Below, in pieces: positions 48,666 through 57,465 of a DNA stretch of 64,000 nt; positions within the stretch are counted from its first letter, which is position 1, and each line of letters opens with the position of its first letter. The stretch lies in contig NZ_JAAIXZ010000002.1 of NCBI RefSeq assembly GCF_010894435.1, forward strand, positions 558,001-622,000, in the 5' to 3' direction. Origin of the DNA: Pyxidicoccus trucidator. Lineage in GTDB: Bacteria > Myxococcota > Myxococcia > Myxococcales > Myxococcaceae. A program made the position numbers and the translations under genes. The notes beneath the pieces were generated by a model that saw only the letters and a list, made by a program, of their open reading frames with translations, was not told the DNA's origin and ran no database searches.

Positions 48666-49361
48666 ATGATTCAGTTCTTCCACGTCTACAAGGCGTATCC
48701 CGGCGACCCGCCGGTGCTGTCGGACATCAACCTCAACGTGGAGAAGGGCGAGTTCGTCTTCCTCACCGGCCCTTCCGGCGCGGGGAAGACGACGCTGCTC
48801 AAGCTCATCTTCTGCGCGGAGAAGGCCACCAAGGGGCAGATTCTGGTGGGCGGCCGCAACATCGCCCGCATCCGCGAGTCCGCCGTGCCGTACCTGCGGC
48901 GCAACATCGGGGTGGTGTTCCAGGACTTCAAGCTGCTGCCGCACCGGACGGTGGAGGACAACGTGTCCTTCACGCTGGACGTGCTGGGCGTGCCGCGCGC
49001 GGAGGCCCGCGAGAAGGTCCGCCGCATGCTCAAGCTGGTGGGCCTGGAGCACAAGGCGGACTCGTTCCCCCTGCGGCTGTCGGGTGGAGAGCAGCAGCGC
49101 GTGGTGATTGCGCGCGCGCTCGTCAATGACCCCACCATCCTCCTGGCGGACGAGCCCACCGGCAACCTGGACCCGGCGCTCACGGTGGAGATCATGGACC
49201 TGCTCACCCAGGTCAACATCCGCGGCACCACGGTGATGGTGGCCACGCACGACGCGACGCTGCTGGCGCGCTACCAGAAGCGCACGGTGCGGCTGGAGCG
49301 CGGGCAGATTGTCTCCGACGAGGACGGCGTCAAGGCGGCGCGGCGGATGGTGGCGGGATGA
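48666..49361 (+). CDS. ftsE: FtsE, ATPase of the division ABC complex
   Basis: 231 residues from ATG 48666 (MIQFFHVYKAYPG). Walker A GPSGAGKTT, signature LSGGEQQRVVIARAL, Walker B ILLADEPTGNLD. FtsE binds FtsX and controls septal peptidoglycan hydrolysis through EnvC. Its stop overlaps the ftsX start. Confidence 0.95.
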   Translation: MIQFFHVYKAYPGDPPVLSDINLNVEKGEFVFLTGPSGAGKTTLLKLIFCAEKATKGQILVGGRNIARIRESAVPYLRRNIGVVFQDFKLLPHRTVEDNVSFTLDVLGVPRAEAREKVRRMLKLVGLEHKADSFPLRLSGGEQQRVVIARALVNDPTILLADEPTGNLDPALTVEIMDLLTQVNIRGTTVMVATHDATLLARYQKRTVRLERGQIVSDEDGVKAARRMVAG

Positions 49362-50260
49362 GCGTGTCGGCGAAGGCGCGGTACTTCTGGCGCTCGGCGG
49401 CGGTGGGGCTGCGGCACTCACCCTTCGTGCACTTCATCGCGGTGACGACCATCGCCATCGCCCTGTTCTCCGCGGGCATGGCCCGGGGCGCGGCGCGGGT
49501 GCTGGACAACCTGCTGGCCTCGCTGGGCGGCGAGGTGGAGGTGACGGTGTACCTGTCACCCGAGCTGGGCGAGGACGAGGTGCACGGCGTGCACACCCGC
49601 GTGCGGGAGCTGAGCGGGGGCGAGGTGACGCTGGTGCCCCCGGACGCCGCGCTGATGCGCCTGCGCACGGAGCTGGGCGATTTGGGCGACGCGCTGGCGG
49701 AGCTGCCGGAGAACCCGCTGCCCGCGACGCTGGAGCTGCGAGTGCCCCCGGAGAAGCGCAACCCGGGCGCGCTTCAGGCCCTGGCGAAGGAGCTGCGCGC
49801 CCAGCCGGGCGTGTCGGGCGTGGACTACGGCGAGGCGGCCGTGGAGCGCCTGTCCGCCATCGCCCGGGCGCTGCGCTTCGGCGCGCTGGTGGCCTTCGCG
49901 GTGGTGCTGGGCGCCACCGTCATCATCGTCGCGGCCACGCTGCAGCTCGCCATCTACGCGCGGCGCGGCGAGATTGAAATCCAGAAGCTGGTGGGCGCCA
50001 CGGACCGCTTCGTGAAGGCGCCCTTCCTCCTGGAGGGCCTGCTCCAGGGGATGCTGGGCGCGGGCGTGGCGCTGCTGGGGCTGTGGGCCTTCGGGCACGT
50101 GCTGGGGCCCACGCTGGGCTCGCTCTTCGCGTTCCTCCTGGGGCCGGGCGTGGCGGCGCCCTGGGTGGAGCCGCGGCTGGCGCTGGAGCTGCTGGGCGCC
50201 GGGTGTGGCCTGGGCCTGGGCGGCAGCTTCGTCGCGGTGGGGCGCTTCCTGCGGGTATGA
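49358..50260 (+). CDS. ftsX: FtsX, membrane subunit of the division ABC complex
   Basis: 300 residues with four membrane segments (~22-42, ~170-195, ~220-245, ~270-295) and the large periplasmic loop (~45-165) that contacts EnvC; VTVYLSPELGEDEVHGV is typical of the family. The ATG overlaps the ftsE stop, and its own stop overlaps the next ATG. Confidence 0.94.
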   Translation: MSVSAKARYFWRSAAVGLRHSPFVHFIAVTTIAIALFSAGMARGAARVLDNLLASLGGEVEVTVYLSPELGEDEVHGVHTRVRELSGGEVTLVPPDAALMRLRTELGDLGDALAELPENPLPATLELRVPPEKRNPGALQALAKELRAQPGVSGVDYGEAAVERLSAIARALRFGALVAFAVVLGATVIIVAATLQLAIYARRGEIEIQKLVGATDRFVKAPFLLEGLLQGMLGAGVALLGLWAFGHVLGPTLGSLFAFLLGPGVAAPWVEPRLALELLGAGCGLGLGGSFVAVGRFLRV

Positions 50261-51387
50261 GCCGGGCGTCCCTCCACCTGCCGCTGGCCCTGGTGCTGGC
50301 GGCCTCCGCCGCGTCCGCGCAGCCTCAGCCCGAGGAGGCCGAGCAGGCCGCCCTGCGCGACAAGCTGGCCACGCAGCGCGCGACGCTGGCGCTCATCGAG
50401 GCGAAGAAGCTCTCCGTGCTGGAGGGCGTGGAGCTGATGGAGGAGATGGCGTCCTTCTCCCGGAGGCGGGTGCGCGCGCTGGACGGGGACCTGGCGGTGT
50501 TCCGCCGGCGCGTGACGCTGGCCGAGCGCGAGGAGGTCGTGCTGCGCGAGGCGCTGCGGCTCCAGCTCCGGCGGCTGTCCCCCCGGCTGCGCACCCTCTA
50601 CCGCCTGATGCGGCGCCGCCCGCTGGAGGTGCTGCTGTCCGCCGAGGACTTCGCCGCGCTCGTGTGGCGGGCCCGCGCGCTGGAGGCCAGCATGTCCGGT
50701 GATTTGGAGCTGCTGCGCGCCGTGCAGCGCGTGGCGCACCTCCAGCGGCAGGCGACGCGCGAGCTGAAGCGGCTCCAGACGTCGCTGTCCGCGCGCGTGG
50801 CCTTCCTCCAGGAGCAGGAGAAGCTGGCCCGCGCGCAGCAGGAGGCCCTGGAGGAGGTGGTGGGCTCGCTGGCCGGAGAGGCCGAGCTGGCGAAGCGCGC
50901 GGTGCGCGAGCTGGAGCAGGCGGACGCCGAGCTGACGCGCGTGGTGCAGGACTTGAAAGAACTGCCCGCCACCCACGGCTTCGGCGCGCTGCGAGGCACG
51001 CTGCCCCGGCCGGTGAAGGGCATTGTCGAGGTGGGCTTCGGCAAGGTGGTCAACCCGCGCTTCAACACCGTCACCGTGCAGAAGGGCCTGGACATCCGCG
51101 CCCCCGCGGGCACGCCGGTGCAGGCCGTGGCCGAGGGCATCGTGGCCTATGCCGGCTCGCTGCGGGGCTACGGCAACCTGCTCATCCTGGACCACGGCGA
51201 CGGCTTCCACACCCTCATGGCCCACCTGAGCACGCTCACCGCCGAGCTCGGCGCCGCCGTGGCCGCCGGAGACGTGGTGGGCGAGGTGGGCGACACCGGC
51301 TCCCTCAAGGGCGCCTACCTCTACTTCGAGGTCCGCAGGGCCGGGCAGGCCGTGGACCCGGCACTCTGGCTGGCCCCTGCTCTCTAA
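50257..51387 (+). CDS. envC: EnvC-like murein hydrolase activator with degenerate LytM domain
   Basis: 376 residues from ATG 50257, overlapping the ftsX stop. Signal peptide (1-22), two long coiled coils (~25-240) and a C-terminal LytM/M23 domain (~265-370). The zinc ligands are mostly lost: the first His is Gln in QKGLDIRAPAGTPV, and the final HxH is replaced by Tyr in YLYFEVR, while DHGDGFHTLMAHL is kept. E. coli EnvC is likewise inactive and works by activating amidases when driven by FtsEX. The overlapping operon order supports that role. Confidence 0.9.
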   Translation: MSRASLHLPLALVLAASAASAQPQPEEAEQAALRDKLATQRATLALIEAKKLSVLEGVELMEEMASFSRRRVRALDGDLAVFRRRVTLAEREEVVLREALRLQLRRLSPRLRTLYRLMRRRPLEVLLSAEDFAALVWRARALEASMSGDLELLRAVQRVAHLQRQATRELKRLQTSLSARVAFLQEQEKLARAQQEALEEVVGSLAGEAELAKRAVRELEQADAELTRVVQDLKELPATHGFGALRGTLPRPVKGIVEVGFGKVVNPRFNTVTVQKGLDIRAPAGTPVQAVAEGIVAYAGSLRGYGNLLILDHGDGFHTLMAHLSTLTAELGAAVAAGDVVGEVGDTGSLKGAYLYFEVRRAGQAVDPALWLAPAL

Positions 51388-51456
51388 CGCAGTGCGGCGA
51401 AAAATCCCGGGGGTTGTTATCCTCCCCGGCACCCCTCGCGAGGAGCAGGCAGGCGC

Positions 51457-52317
51457 ATGGATTTGATGGGTGGGATGCAGAAGGTGATGCGGCGCATGCT
51501 GGTGGCGCGCGGCGTCGAGTCCTCCACCGTGGAGGTGGCCGGGCAGTCGCTGCACCACTACTCGCTGAAGGGCGAGGGCAAGGGGCCGCCGGTGGTGCTG
51601 GTGCACGGGCTGGGCGGCTCGGCCAACGGCTTCGGGCGCACCTTCTTCGCGCTGGCGAAGCGCTTCTCGCGGGTGCTGGCGCCGGACCTGCCGGGCCATG
51701 GCTTCTCCGTGCAGTACTGCGGCGGCGAGGTGTGCGTGCGCAACCAGTTCGACGTGCTGCGCGCGTACGTCGAACAGGTGGCGGGCGGGCCGGCCTTCGT
51801 GGTGGGCAACTCGCTGGGCGGCGCCATGGCGGTGAATCTGGCGGCGGAGTACCCCCAGTGGGTGCGCGCGCTGGCCCTGGTGGCCCCGGCCGGCGCGGAG
51901 CTGCCGGAAGCGGAGAACGTCGCGCTGCTCAACTCCTTCACGGTGCGCTCGCCCGCGGAGGCGCGGGCCTTCACCCGGCGGCTCTTCCACCGGCCTCCGC
52001 TGCCCGCGCTGCTGTTCGCCTACGAGCTGCGCCGCTTCTATGACACGCCCACGGTGCGGGCGCTCACCTCGGAGGCGCTGGCCACGCGCGCCAGCCTGGA
52101 GCCGGCGAAGGTGCGCAACCTGGCCATGCCGGTGCTGTTCCTGTGGGGCGGCAGCGAGCGGCTGCTCCCCTCGGTGTCGCTGGAGTGGTACCGCGCCCAC
52201 CTGCCGCCGCACGCCCGGGTGGACGTGGTGGACGGCTTCGGGCACGTGCCGCAGCTGGAGCGGCCGGACGAGCTGGTGTCGCACCTGGTGCGCTTCGCCG
52301 ACACGGCGGGGCTCTGA
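51457..52317 (+). CDS. alpha/beta hydrolase
   Basis: 286 residues. Catalytic triad visible: nucleophile in VVGNSLGGAMAV, acid in the region LFLWGGSERLLP, and His in DGFGHVPQLERP. The oxyanion region is VLVHGLGGSANG. No signal peptide. Relatives include esterases and C-C bond hydrolases; the substrate cannot be told. It lies 69 bp after envC and 66 bp before the protease. Confidence 0.85.
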   Translation: MDLMGGMQKVMRRMLVARGVESSTVEVAGQSLHHYSLKGEGKGPPVVLVHGLGGSANGFGRTFFALAKRFSRVLAPDLPGHGFSVQYCGGEVCVRNQFDVLRAYVEQVAGGPAFVVGNSLGGAMAVNLAAEYPQWVRALALVAPAGAELPEAENVALLNSFTVRSPAEARAFTRRLFHRPPLPALLFAYELRRFYDTPTVRALTSEALATRASLEPAKVRNLAMPVLFLWGGSERLLPSVSLEWYRAHLPPHARVDVVDGFGHVPQLERPDELVSHLVRFADTAGL

Positions 52318-52383
52318 GGGCCGGGGTAGAGTAGGGGGCGGAGGCCGCGTCACCCCGGGGCTTCCGTGAAAGGACGTACCGAC

Positions 52384-53775
52384 GTGACGCGTCTTCCCCA
52401 GCCGTGGCGCGCGGCGCTGGCCGCCCTCCTCCTCCTGAGCGCGCCCTCGGCCGCCGACGAGAAGTCGAAGGCCGGCGCACGGACTTCCGGCGCGGCGGTG
52501 CCCCCCGGCCGCGCGGAGCGGGCCGAGCGCGACGACGCCACCTACCGCCAGCTCGAGCTGTTCGCGCGGGTGCTCTCCTACGTGGAGAACAACTACGTGG
52601 AGCCGGCGGACCGGGAGCAGCTCATCCACGGCGCCATCCAGGGCATGCTGGAGACGCTGGACCCGCACACCGTCTACATGCCCCCGGAGGTGTTCCGGGA
52701 GATGAAGATAGACACCTCGGGCGAGTGGGGCGGGCTGGGCATCGAAATCGCGCGCAAGGGCGAGCGAATCGTGGTGGTGGCCCCCATCGACGACACCCCG
52801 GCGGCGCGCGCTGGCATCAAGGCCGGCGACGAGCTGGTGGGCATCGACGGCGAGCCCACGCAGGGCATGGACGTGGGGCGGGCCATGCAGAAGATGCGCG
52901 GCCCGGCGGGTGGGCGGGTGCTGCTCACCATCATGCGCCAGGGCTTCAGCGCGCCGCGCGAAATCGCCATCATCCGGGACCACATCCGCATCGTCTCGGT
53001 GGAGGGCGCGCTCCACGGCGGCATCGGCCACGTGAAGGTGAAGAACTTCCAGGACCGCACGGACCTGTACCTGCGCAAGGAGCTGGACCGGCTGCGCGCC
53101 CTCAACGGGGGCAAGGAGCTGCGCGGGCTGGTGCTCGATTTGCGCAACAACCCCGGCGGCCTGCTGGACCAGGCGGTGGCGATGAGCGACCGCTTCCTGC
53201 CGGGCAACCTGCCCATCGTCTCCACGCGCGGGCGCGACGGCCGCAACGCCACCGAGGAGCGCAGCAAGGACCGCGACACGGAGAAGGACTACCCCGTGGT
53301 GGTGCTGGTCAACGCGGGCAGCGCCTCCGCGTCGGAAATCGTCGCCGGTGCGCTCCAGGACCACGGCCGCGCCGTCATCATGGGCACCCAGACTTTCGGT
53401 AAGGGCAGCGTGCAGACGGTCATCGAGCTGGAGGACGGCTCGGGCCTGAAGCTCACCATCGCCCGCTACTACACGCCCAAGGGGCGCAGCATCCAGGAGC
53501 GCGGCATCACCCCGGACTACGTCGTCCCCGACGAGCAGGGGGGCAAGACGCCGCGCGAGGTGGTGCGCGAGAAGGACCTCCAGCGCCACTTCCGCGCCGA
53601 GCCCGTCGCCACCACCGAGACGCCTTCCCCCGCGACGCGCGGCCTGCCCGAGGGCCTCAAGGACTGGGACGTCACCGCGGGCATGAAGGACTACCCGCTG
53701 AAGGTCGCCCTCGACTATCTGAACGGCCTGGGCCCGGCCCCTGCGCGCGTTCCGGCCCGCACCTCGGGTCGGTGA
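52384..53775 (+). CDS. S41 C-terminal processing protease (CtpA/Prc-like)
   Basis: 463 residues from GTG 52384, nine bases after AAAGGA; an in-frame GTG at 52366 is possible. Signal peptide (~1-25), a helical region, a PDZ domain (~105-190; GIEIARKGERIVVVAPI) and the S41 core with catalytic Ser in NAGSASASEIVAGAL and Lys in TQTFGKGSVQT. These periplasmic proteases trim C termini; CtpA of pseudomonads degrades peptidoglycan hydrolases, fitting the neighbouring EnvC-like activator (inference). Confidence 0.93.
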   Translation: MTRLPQPWRAALAALLLLSAPSAADEKSKAGARTSGAAVPPGRAERAERDDATYRQLELFARVLSYVENNYVEPADREQLIHGAIQGMLETLDPHTVYMPPEVFREMKIDTSGEWGGLGIEIARKGERIVVVAPIDDTPAARAGIKAGDELVGIDGEPTQGMDVGRAMQKMRGPAGGRVLLTIMRQGFSAPREIAIIRDHIRIVSVEGALHGGIGHVKVKNFQDRTDLYLRKELDRLRALNGGKELRGLVLDLRNNPGGLLDQAVAMSDRFLPGNLPIVSTRGRDGRNATEERSKDRDTEKDYPVVVLVNAGSASASEIVAGALQDHGRAVIMGTQTFGKGSVQTVIELEDGSGLKLTIARYYTPKGRSIQERGITPDYVVPDEQGGKTPREVVREKDLQRHFRAEPVATTETPSPATRGLPEGLKDWDVTAGMKDYPLKVALDYLNGLGPAPARVPARTSGR

Positions 53776-53844
53776 TGACTCCTTCGCGCTTGCATTTCGC
53801 CGCGCAGTCCGTTTGATGCGCAACGAACAGAGGGTGAACGAGTG

Positions 53845-55692
53845 ATGCGACCTTCGAGCAATCGCGCGCTGCACGCGGCCCTGAGCGGGTGGCTGGTGGG
53901 CCTGCTGGCGGTAGGACCCGTGGCGGCGGCGCAGCAGTCTTCCATGCCCGTGCGGCTGGTGCCCCGGGCCATTCCGGCGGCCTCCGCGCAGGCGGTGACG
54001 GTGGTAGTCGTTCCGCTGGACGCGGCGGCCCGTCCCGAGGCGGCGCGGCTGGCGCACCTGGCGGAGCAGGCGGTGGCGCGCTCCGGCCGGCTGGACCTGG
54101 TGCGGCTGGCGGACGCGCTGGACGTGGCGGGGCGGCGCGAGCGCGAGGCCCGGGCCGCCGAGGCCGCCACGGCAATCAAGGAGGGCCAGCGCGCCTATGA
54201 CGAGCTGGACACGCAGCAGGCGCTCCAGCAGTTCGACAAGGCGGTGCGCGCGTCCGAGGCGGGCGACCTTTCACTGCGCTTCGGCGAGCTGAGCCGCGCG
54301 CGGGTGATGAAGGCGGCCTCGCAGGTGGCCAACGGGGAGAACACGGCGGCCCAGCTCGAAATCCGCTCGGTGCTGGCGGTGGACCCGCGTGCGCAGTTCT
54401 CGCCCAACTTCTTCCCTCCGGACGAGATGGCCTTCGTGGAGAAGGAGCGCAAGGCGGTGCTCGCGGCGCCGAAGGCGGCGCTGACCGTGCGCACGGAGCC
54501 TGTGCCCGCGCAGGTGTTCGTGGACGGCCAGTTCCGCGGCGTGTCGCCGGTGGTGCTGTCGGACCTGTCGCCCGCGGACCACTACGTCACGGTGGTGGCG
54601 CCGGGCTACGCGCTGGCCCAGCGCCGCGCGCGAGAGGGCGACACCTTGCTCACCCTCACGCCCCTGCCGACGCAGAAGACGCTGCAGACCCTCACCGAGA
54701 CGGTGGCGCGCAAGCCCGAGAGCCAGGAGCGGGACAAGGCCCTGCGCGAGCTGGGCACGCTGGCCGGGGTGCCGCAGGTGCTGGCGCTGCTGGTCCGGGG
54801 TGGGGCGGGGGCGGGGCCGCTGGACGTGACGGCGCTGCGGCTGGACGTGGCGGACGGGCACAACCTGGCCTACGCGCTGGGGACGGTGCCGCGCGGGGAG
54901 GGCATGGCGGCGGGCTCGGAGGCGCTGCTGACGGGGCTGGTGGCCGCGGACGCGCCGCGCCAGGGCGGCAAGCCGGTGACGCACTTCGGAGGTGGCGGCA
55001 CCACGCGCCGCACCGTGGGCTACGTGCTGATGGCCACGGGCGTGGCCATGGTGGCCGGCGGCATCTACTTCGGCATGGAGGCCTCCGCGAAGGAGGACGA
55101 CTTCAGGCGCGCCCCGCAGACCAGCCCGCGCGCGCAGGACCTCAAGGACACCGGCAAGACGTACGCGCTGATTGCGGACGTGGGCGTCCTCGCGGGCCTC
55201 GCCGCCGCGGGCCTGGGCGGATACTTCGCCTTCTCGGAGGGCGGCGGCAGCAGCAAGGCCCCCGCCCGGGCGAGCAGCACCGCGGCACCGCCGCCCTCGA
55301 AGCGTGAGGCGCTGCCCATGCCGCCTCCGCCCCCCGCGTCGAAGCCCCGTAGCGAGCCGCTGCCCATGCCGCCTCCCCCGGCGAAGACTCCTCCTGCCGC
55401 CACGACGCCTTCGAAGACCGAGGAGCCCGCCACCACGCGCCCGCCGGACAGCAAGCGCACGCGCGAAGAGGAGGCCCGCCAGCGTCGCGAGGAAGTCGAG
55501 CGCCAGCGTCGCGAGCTGGAGGAGCAGCGCAAGAAGGAGGCCGAGGAGGAGGCGCGGCGCGAGGAGGAGGCGAAGCGCAAGCGTGAGGAGGAAGCGAAGC
55601 GCAAGCGCGAGGAGGAGGAGCGGCGGCGGCGGGAGGAAGAGGAGAAGAAGAAGCGGCCTTCACTCGACGAAGACGATCTCCGGAACTACTAG
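53845..55692 (+). CDS. PEGA-domain protein with two membrane helices and a charged C-terminal coiled coil
   Basis: 615 residues from ATG 53845 (a GTG immediately upstream is also in frame). Signal peptide (1-31), TPR-like helices with a long basic/acidic stretch (~75-200), a PEGA domain (~210-260; VFVDGQFRGVSPVVL), two hydrophobic segments (~395-415 and ~438-460), a Pro-rich linker with PPPP runs, and an Arg/Glu-rich helix (~535-605) predicted to be a long single alpha-helix or coiled coil. PEGA units occur in bacterial surface proteins. Function unknown. The C terminus ends in LDEDDLRNY. Confidence 0.78.
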   Translation: MRPSSNRALHAALSGWLVGLLAVGPVAAAQQSSMPVRLVPRAIPAASAQAVTVVVVPLDAAARPEAARLAHLAEQAVARSGRLDLVRLADALDVAGRREREARAAEAATAIKEGQRAYDELDTQQALQQFDKAVRASEAGDLSLRFGELSRARVMKAASQVANGENTAAQLEIRSVLAVDPRAQFSPNFFPPDEMAFVEKERKAVLAAPKAALTVRTEPVPAQVFVDGQFRGVSPVVLSDLSPADHYVTVVAPGYALAQRRAREGDTLLTLTPLPTQKTLQTLTETVARKPESQERDKALRELGTLAGVPQVLALLVRGGAGAGPLDVTALRLDVADGHNLAYALGTVPRGEGMAAGSEALLTGLVAADAPRQGGKPVTHFGGGGTTRRTVGYVLMATGVAMVAGGIYFGMEASAKEDDFRRAPQTSPRAQDLKDTGKTYALIADVGVLAGLAAAGLGGYFAFSEGGGSSKAPARASSTAAPPPSKREALPMPPPPPASKPRSEPLPMPPPPAKTPPAATTPSKTEEPATTRPPDSKRTREEEARQRREEVERQRRELEEQRKKEAEEEARREEEAKRKREEEAKRKREEEERRRREEEEKKKRPSLDEDDLRNY

Positions 55693-55694
55693 CC

Positions 55695-55952
55695 ATGCGC
55701 CGTCCCCTGCGTTCTCTCGTCCCGCTCGCGGCCCTCTGCCTGGGCCTGTCCGCGTGCAGCCTGCTCCTCGACTTCGACGAGGAGGGGCAGCCCTGCGACG
55801 ACCGCAACCAGTGCCTGTCGGGCTTTGCCTGTGTGGATGACGCCTGCGTCTCCGATGGCACTTCCACCTCCGATGCCGGCACGCGTACCGACGCTGGCAC
55901 GGGCACCGACGCCGGTACGGGTACCGACGCAGGCACCGACGCGGGCCCCTGA
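55695..55952 (+). CDS. small lipoprotein with TDAGTG repeats
   Basis: 85 residues, 2 bp after the PEGA gene. Lipobox LSAC with Cys21 as the lipidated residue. A short Cys-rich segment (CDDRNQC, FACVDDAC) resembles dickerin-like or EGF-like myxobacterial repeats. It is followed by a low-complexity tail of TDAGTG units. Probably translationally linked to the gene upstream and anchored in the outer membrane. Confidence 0.75.
   Translation: MRRPLRSLVPLAALCLGLSACSLLLDFDEEGQPCDDRNQCLSGFACVDDACVSDGTSTSDAGTRTDAGTGTDAGTGTDAGTDAGP
55872..55949 (+). repeat. short tandem repeat coding for TDAGTG units
   Basis: About four imperfect 18-base units (the last shortened) encode Asp-Ala-Gly-Thr-rich repeats at the C terminus of the small lipoprotein. 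Synonymous differences between units show that it is not a recent perfect expansion; unit number may vary between strains. Confidence 0.7.
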
Positions 55953-56159
55953 GTCCCGGGCGGGGCGGGATTTTCTACAGTCTCCGCCCCGTGTCCCGGG
56001 GGCCACGGCGTGTCCTGAAGACCACGCCTGCTCGCCTGCCCGGGCGTCCCCGCAACCCCCTGTTCCGAGGGGAAATCGCGCGGGCCGTCCCATCCTGAGC
56101 GGACCCGGCGGGGTTGGCATCCTCCGTGCTCTGTCCCGTGCCCAGGAGGCATCATCGAC

Positions 56160-57140
56160 ATGGGCAAGCGCGTCGGAGTTCTGATGGGTGGGTGGGGCGA
56201 GGAGCGGGAGATTTCGCTCAAGACGGGAGAGGCCGTCGTCGGGGCCCTGGAGTCCCGAGGCCACCAGGTCACCCGCATCTTCGCCGGCCCCGGGCTGGAC
56301 CGGGCGCTGCGCGCGGCCGAGCTGGACGTGGCCTTCATCGCGCTGCACGGGCGCATGGGCGAGGACGGCCGGGTACAGGGCCTGCTGGAGCTGCTGGAGC
56401 TGCCGTACACCGGCTCGGGTGTGCTGGCCTCCGCGCTGGCGATGAACAAGCCGATGGCGAAGAAGCTCTTCCGGCTGCACAACCTGCCCACGCCGCAGGG
56501 CTACCGCGTGGGCCGCGACGCCGCGGCGCGCGCGCTGGAGCTGCATGGCGACCTGGGCTTTCCCTGCGTGGTGAAGCCCGCGTGTGGCGGCTCGTCGGTG
56601 GGCCTGTCGGTGGTGCACGCGCCGGAGGCGCTCGCCCCCGCGGTGGCGCAGGCGTGCCGCTTCGGCGGTGAGGCGCTGGTGGAGCGCTTCGCGTCCGGCC
56701 GCGAGGTGACGGTGGGCATCCTCGGGGACTCGGTGCTGGGCAGCTGCGAGGTGGCGACCCCGCGCGAGGGCTTCGACTACGAGGCCAAGTACAAGGGCGG
56801 CGCGCGCTACTTCCTGCCGCCCCGCCTGTCCGCCACCCGCGTGGCCAACGTGGAGGCGCTGGCCCTGGGCGCGTACCGCGCGCTGGGCTGCCGCGGCTAC
56901 GCCCGCGTGGACCTGCTCTGCTCGGACACGGAGAACGACGTGGTGCTGGAGGTGAACACGCTGCCCGGCTTCACCCCCACCAGCCTCCTGCCGAAGATTG
57001 CCGCCCAGGGCGGCCTGGACTTCGCCGAGCTGACCGAGCGCATCCTCGCGCTGGCGACGCGCGACGAGGCCAACGTCACCGAGGCCCCCGCCGTGGCCCC
57101 CGTCCCCCTCGCCCCCGAGCCCCGCCGCGCGGTGAGCTGA
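56160..57140 (+). CDS. ddl: D-alanine-D-alanine ligase
   Basis: 326 residues. ATP-grasp ligase with N-terminal GVLMGGWGEEREISLKTG, the ALHGRMGEDGRVQGLLE block, PYTGSGVLASALAMNKPMAK, and the metal-binding end LEVNTLPGFTPTSLLPK. It makes D-Ala-D-Ala for peptidoglycan precursors. The residue triplet YTGSG keeps the Tyr typical of dipeptide (not D-Ala-D-Lac) ligases. An extra Ala/Pro-rich tail of ~20 residues follows the family end. Transcribed alone. Confidence 0.94.
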   Translation: MGKRVGVLMGGWGEEREISLKTGEAVVGALESRGHQVTRIFAGPGLDRALRAAELDVAFIALHGRMGEDGRVQGLLELLELPYTGSGVLASALAMNKPMAKKLFRLHNLPTPQGYRVGRDAAARALELHGDLGFPCVVKPACGGSSVGLSVVHAPEALAPAVAQACRFGGEALVERFASGREVTVGILGDSVLGSCEVATPREGFDYEAKYKGGARYFLPPRLSATRVANVEALALGAYRALGCRGYARVDLLCSDTENDVVLEVNTLPGFTPTSLLPKIAAQGGLDFAELTERILALATRDEANVTEAPAVAPVPLAPEPRRAVS

Positions 57141-57465
57141 CCCTCCAGGTTGGCCCCCTCACCGGCGCCGCCTCAGCCCCGGCGCCGTCCCCGCGCACTC
57201 CTGGAGACGACTGTGACGCAGGGTGTCAGCTCCCCGTGAACGGAACGTTCAAATCCGGGGAATAGTTTGACACGACCTTGACGCGTCCCTATTGTCCGGC
57301 GCCGATCACTCCTGGAAGGCTAAAACCTTGTCTTTCCGGGCACATACGGAGCGGGGGCTCACCAGACCCATCTGGCGGCAGTCAGCGTGAGAAGGGGTCT
57401 GATGCCGCCGAGCTGGGAAGTACCGCGGGCCACGGGGGCCGAGCGGGAGGGGCTGAGCGTCACCG
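57141..57465 (+). other. 325-bp intergenic region between ddl and the glycosyltransferase gene
   Basis: Contains, in order, a possible ddl terminator (7-bp stem 57163-57169 with 57181-57187, no U tract), a sigma-70-like promoter (57267-57295) and a leader of about 165 nt with a small AAGG/CCTT hairpin near 57315-57330. I found no short gene and no recognisable riboswitch consensus in it. Confidence 0.6.
57267..57295 (+). promoter_or_regulatory. sigma-70-like promoter of the glycosyltransferase gene
   Basis: A perfect -35 TTGACA (57267-57272), 17-base spacer and -10 TATTGT (57290-57295) stand out in this GC-rich genome. The start would be near 57302, giving a long leader before the ATG at 57466. 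Confidence 0.7.

Noticed and set aside
49954..54057. 1367-codon open frame on the minus strand across ftsX to the PEGA gene
   Set aside because: It spans several well-supported plus-strand genes and has no recognisable domain.
57296..57465. possible c-di-GMP riboswitch in the glycosyltransferase leader
   Set aside because: The conserved GEMM core sequences and tetraloop receptor are absent; only a small hairpin is visible.
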